Shown piece by piece: positions 44,676 through 45,388 of a DNA stretch of 45,388 bases (position 1 is its first letter; each line of letters starts with the position of its first letter). The translations under genes were made by a program, and so were the position numbers. The notes below the pieces were generated by a model. It did not search any database. It saw nothing but the letters and a program-made list of their open reading frames with translations, and was not told the origin of the DNA. The DNA is from Alphaproteobacteria bacterium (lineage in GTDB: Bacteria; Pseudomonadota; Alphaproteobacteria; Sphingomonadales; Kordiimonadaceae): NCBI GenBank assembly GCA_021774695.1, contig JAJFIU010000023.1:1-45388 (forward strand). The letters are read 5' to 3'.

Positions 44676-45388
44676 ATGGAACGAGAATCCATGGATTTTG
44701 ATGTAGTTATTGTTGGCGGCGGTCCGGCCGGTCTGTCATCGGCGATCCGCTTGATGCAATTGGCAGAAGAAAAAAGTCAGGAATTGACGGTCTGTGTGAT
44801 CGAAAAAGGCTCCGAAATTGGTGCTCATATACTGTCGGGCGCCGTGGTTGATCCGCTTGCTCTAAACGAGTTGATCCCCGACTGGAAAGAGAAGGGCGCA
44901 CCCCTCAACACGCCGGTAACCGACAACCAGCATTGGGTTCTGACTGAAGAAGGTAAAACGTCGCTGCCGCATTTTATGATGCCGCCACTTCTTTCGAACA
45001 AAGGTATGTACGCCACATCACTGGGTAATCTGACCCGTTGGTTGGGCGAGCAAGCCGAAGCCATGGGTGTTGAAATTTATCCTGGTTTTGCTGGCGCTGA
45101 GGTGCTGTTCCATGAGGACGGCCGTGTTAAAGGCGTTGCCACCGGTGATATGGGTATTGGCCGCGACGGCGAGCCGAAACAAAGCTTTGAGCCGGGCATG
45201 GAACTGCATGCAAAATACACCTTCTTTGCCGAGGGGTGCCGGGGTTCGCTTTCCAAACAGCTGGAAGACAAGTTCTCTTTGCGTGATAACTGTCAATTCC
45301 AGACTTACGGAATTGGCATCAAAGAATTGTGGGATATTGACCCCGCAAAGCATGTGCCAGGCAGGGTGATCCATTCGCAGGGTTGGCC
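44676..45388 (+). CDS. Electron transfer flavoprotein-ubiquinone oxidoreductase, N-terminal part (3' truncated by window)
   Basis: The frame is open from ATG 44676, behind AAGGAG, to the window end, giving 237 residues of a protein of about 550. It starts with the FAD dinucleotide motif [17 protein letters not shown] and continues with [62 protein letters not shown] and the ETF-QO-specific [11 protein letters not shown]. The enzyme passes electrons from electron-transfer flavoprotein, loaded by acyl-CoA and other dehydrogenases, to ubiquinone at the inner membrane. The C-terminal 4Fe-4S domain is outside the window. Confidence 0.94.
   Translation, partial: MERESMDFDVVIVGGGPAGLSSAIRLMQLAEEKSQELTVCVIEKGSEIGAHILSGAVVDPLALNELIPDWKEKGAPLNTPVTDNQHWVLTEEGKTSLPHFMMPPLLSNKGMYATSLGNLTRWLGEQAEAMGVEIYPGFAGAEVLFHEDGRVKGVATGDMGIGRDGEPKQSFEPGMELHAKYTFFAEGCRGSLSKQLEDKFSLRDNCQFQTYGIGIKELWDIDPAKHVPGRVIHSQGW

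Noticed and set aside
44471..44692. Reverse 73-residue ORF between the glycosylase and ETF-QO genes
   Set aside because: It overlaps the ETF-QO start and ribosome binding site and the likely promoters; no family features.

Overview
The window is a stretch of alphaproteobacterial chromosome with moderate G+C and dense coding. It is almost entirely housekeeping genes; I see no tRNA, rRNA, insertion sequence, prophage or CRISPR array, and no gene-free stretch longer than 300 bases. The class assignment rests on several lineage marks: the order glyQ-glyS-ppdK, the block pal-cpoB-tilS-ftsH, the run serC-serA-hisZ-purA with an alphaproteobacterial-type serC leader RNA, rluD next to rpoH and a DUF6476-like gene, a DUF2842 gene, PAS_5-type proteins, and a heat-shock promoter of the alphaproteobacterial type before ftsH. 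A marine Kordiimonas- or Rhodospirillales-like organism would fit, but genus is inference.

Layout. Bases 1-5321: glycyl-tRNA synthetase subunits and pyruvate phosphate dikinase. 5322-8154: a PAS_5 protein, an overlooked 40-residue membrane protein, a periplasmic solute-binding-like protein and the Fe-S cluster factor YgfZ. 8155-9243: dihydroorotase. 9530-19833: a long forward run of envelope, tRNA-modification, proteolysis, folate, cell-wall precursor and thiamine genes (pal, cpoB, tilS, ftsH, folP, glmM, thiD) ending in an esterase and a beta-lactamase-fold serine hydrolase. 19858-20391: an EF-hand lipoprotein on the reverse strand. 20520-25980: the serine/histidine/purine run behind a structured leader. 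26168-28723: a kinase-like protein lacking the catalytic residues, with a C-terminal membrane anchor, followed by a small polytopic membrane protein. 28765-31120: rpoH and rluD reverse, with a divergent DUF6476-like gene. 31232-37019: acyl-CoA synthetase, DUF2842, NUDIX, SRAP, crotonase, membrane protein and SDR. 37066-41099: PAS_5, SnoaL-like, Na+/alanine symporter and a TPR-TonB protein. 41195-44413: moaB, a lytic transglycosylase and a divergent family-4 uracil-DNA glycosylase in a tightly overlapping reverse operon. 44676-end: the start of ETF-ubiquinone oxidoreductase.

Links between genes. A sequence at 12482-12512 matches the alphaproteobacterial sigma-32 promoter pattern directly before ftsH, and rpoH itself lies 16 kb away; in Escherichia coli FtsH degrades RpoH, so the window may hold both sides of a heat-shock feedback loop. 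The serC leader has three hairpins, the last enclosing the ribosome binding site. The most novel-looking item is the pseudokinase plus membrane-protein pair between purA and rpoH; others are a uracil-DNA glycosylase homologue with altered active-site motifs and a periplasmic TPR protein ending in a TonB-like domain without a membrane anchor.
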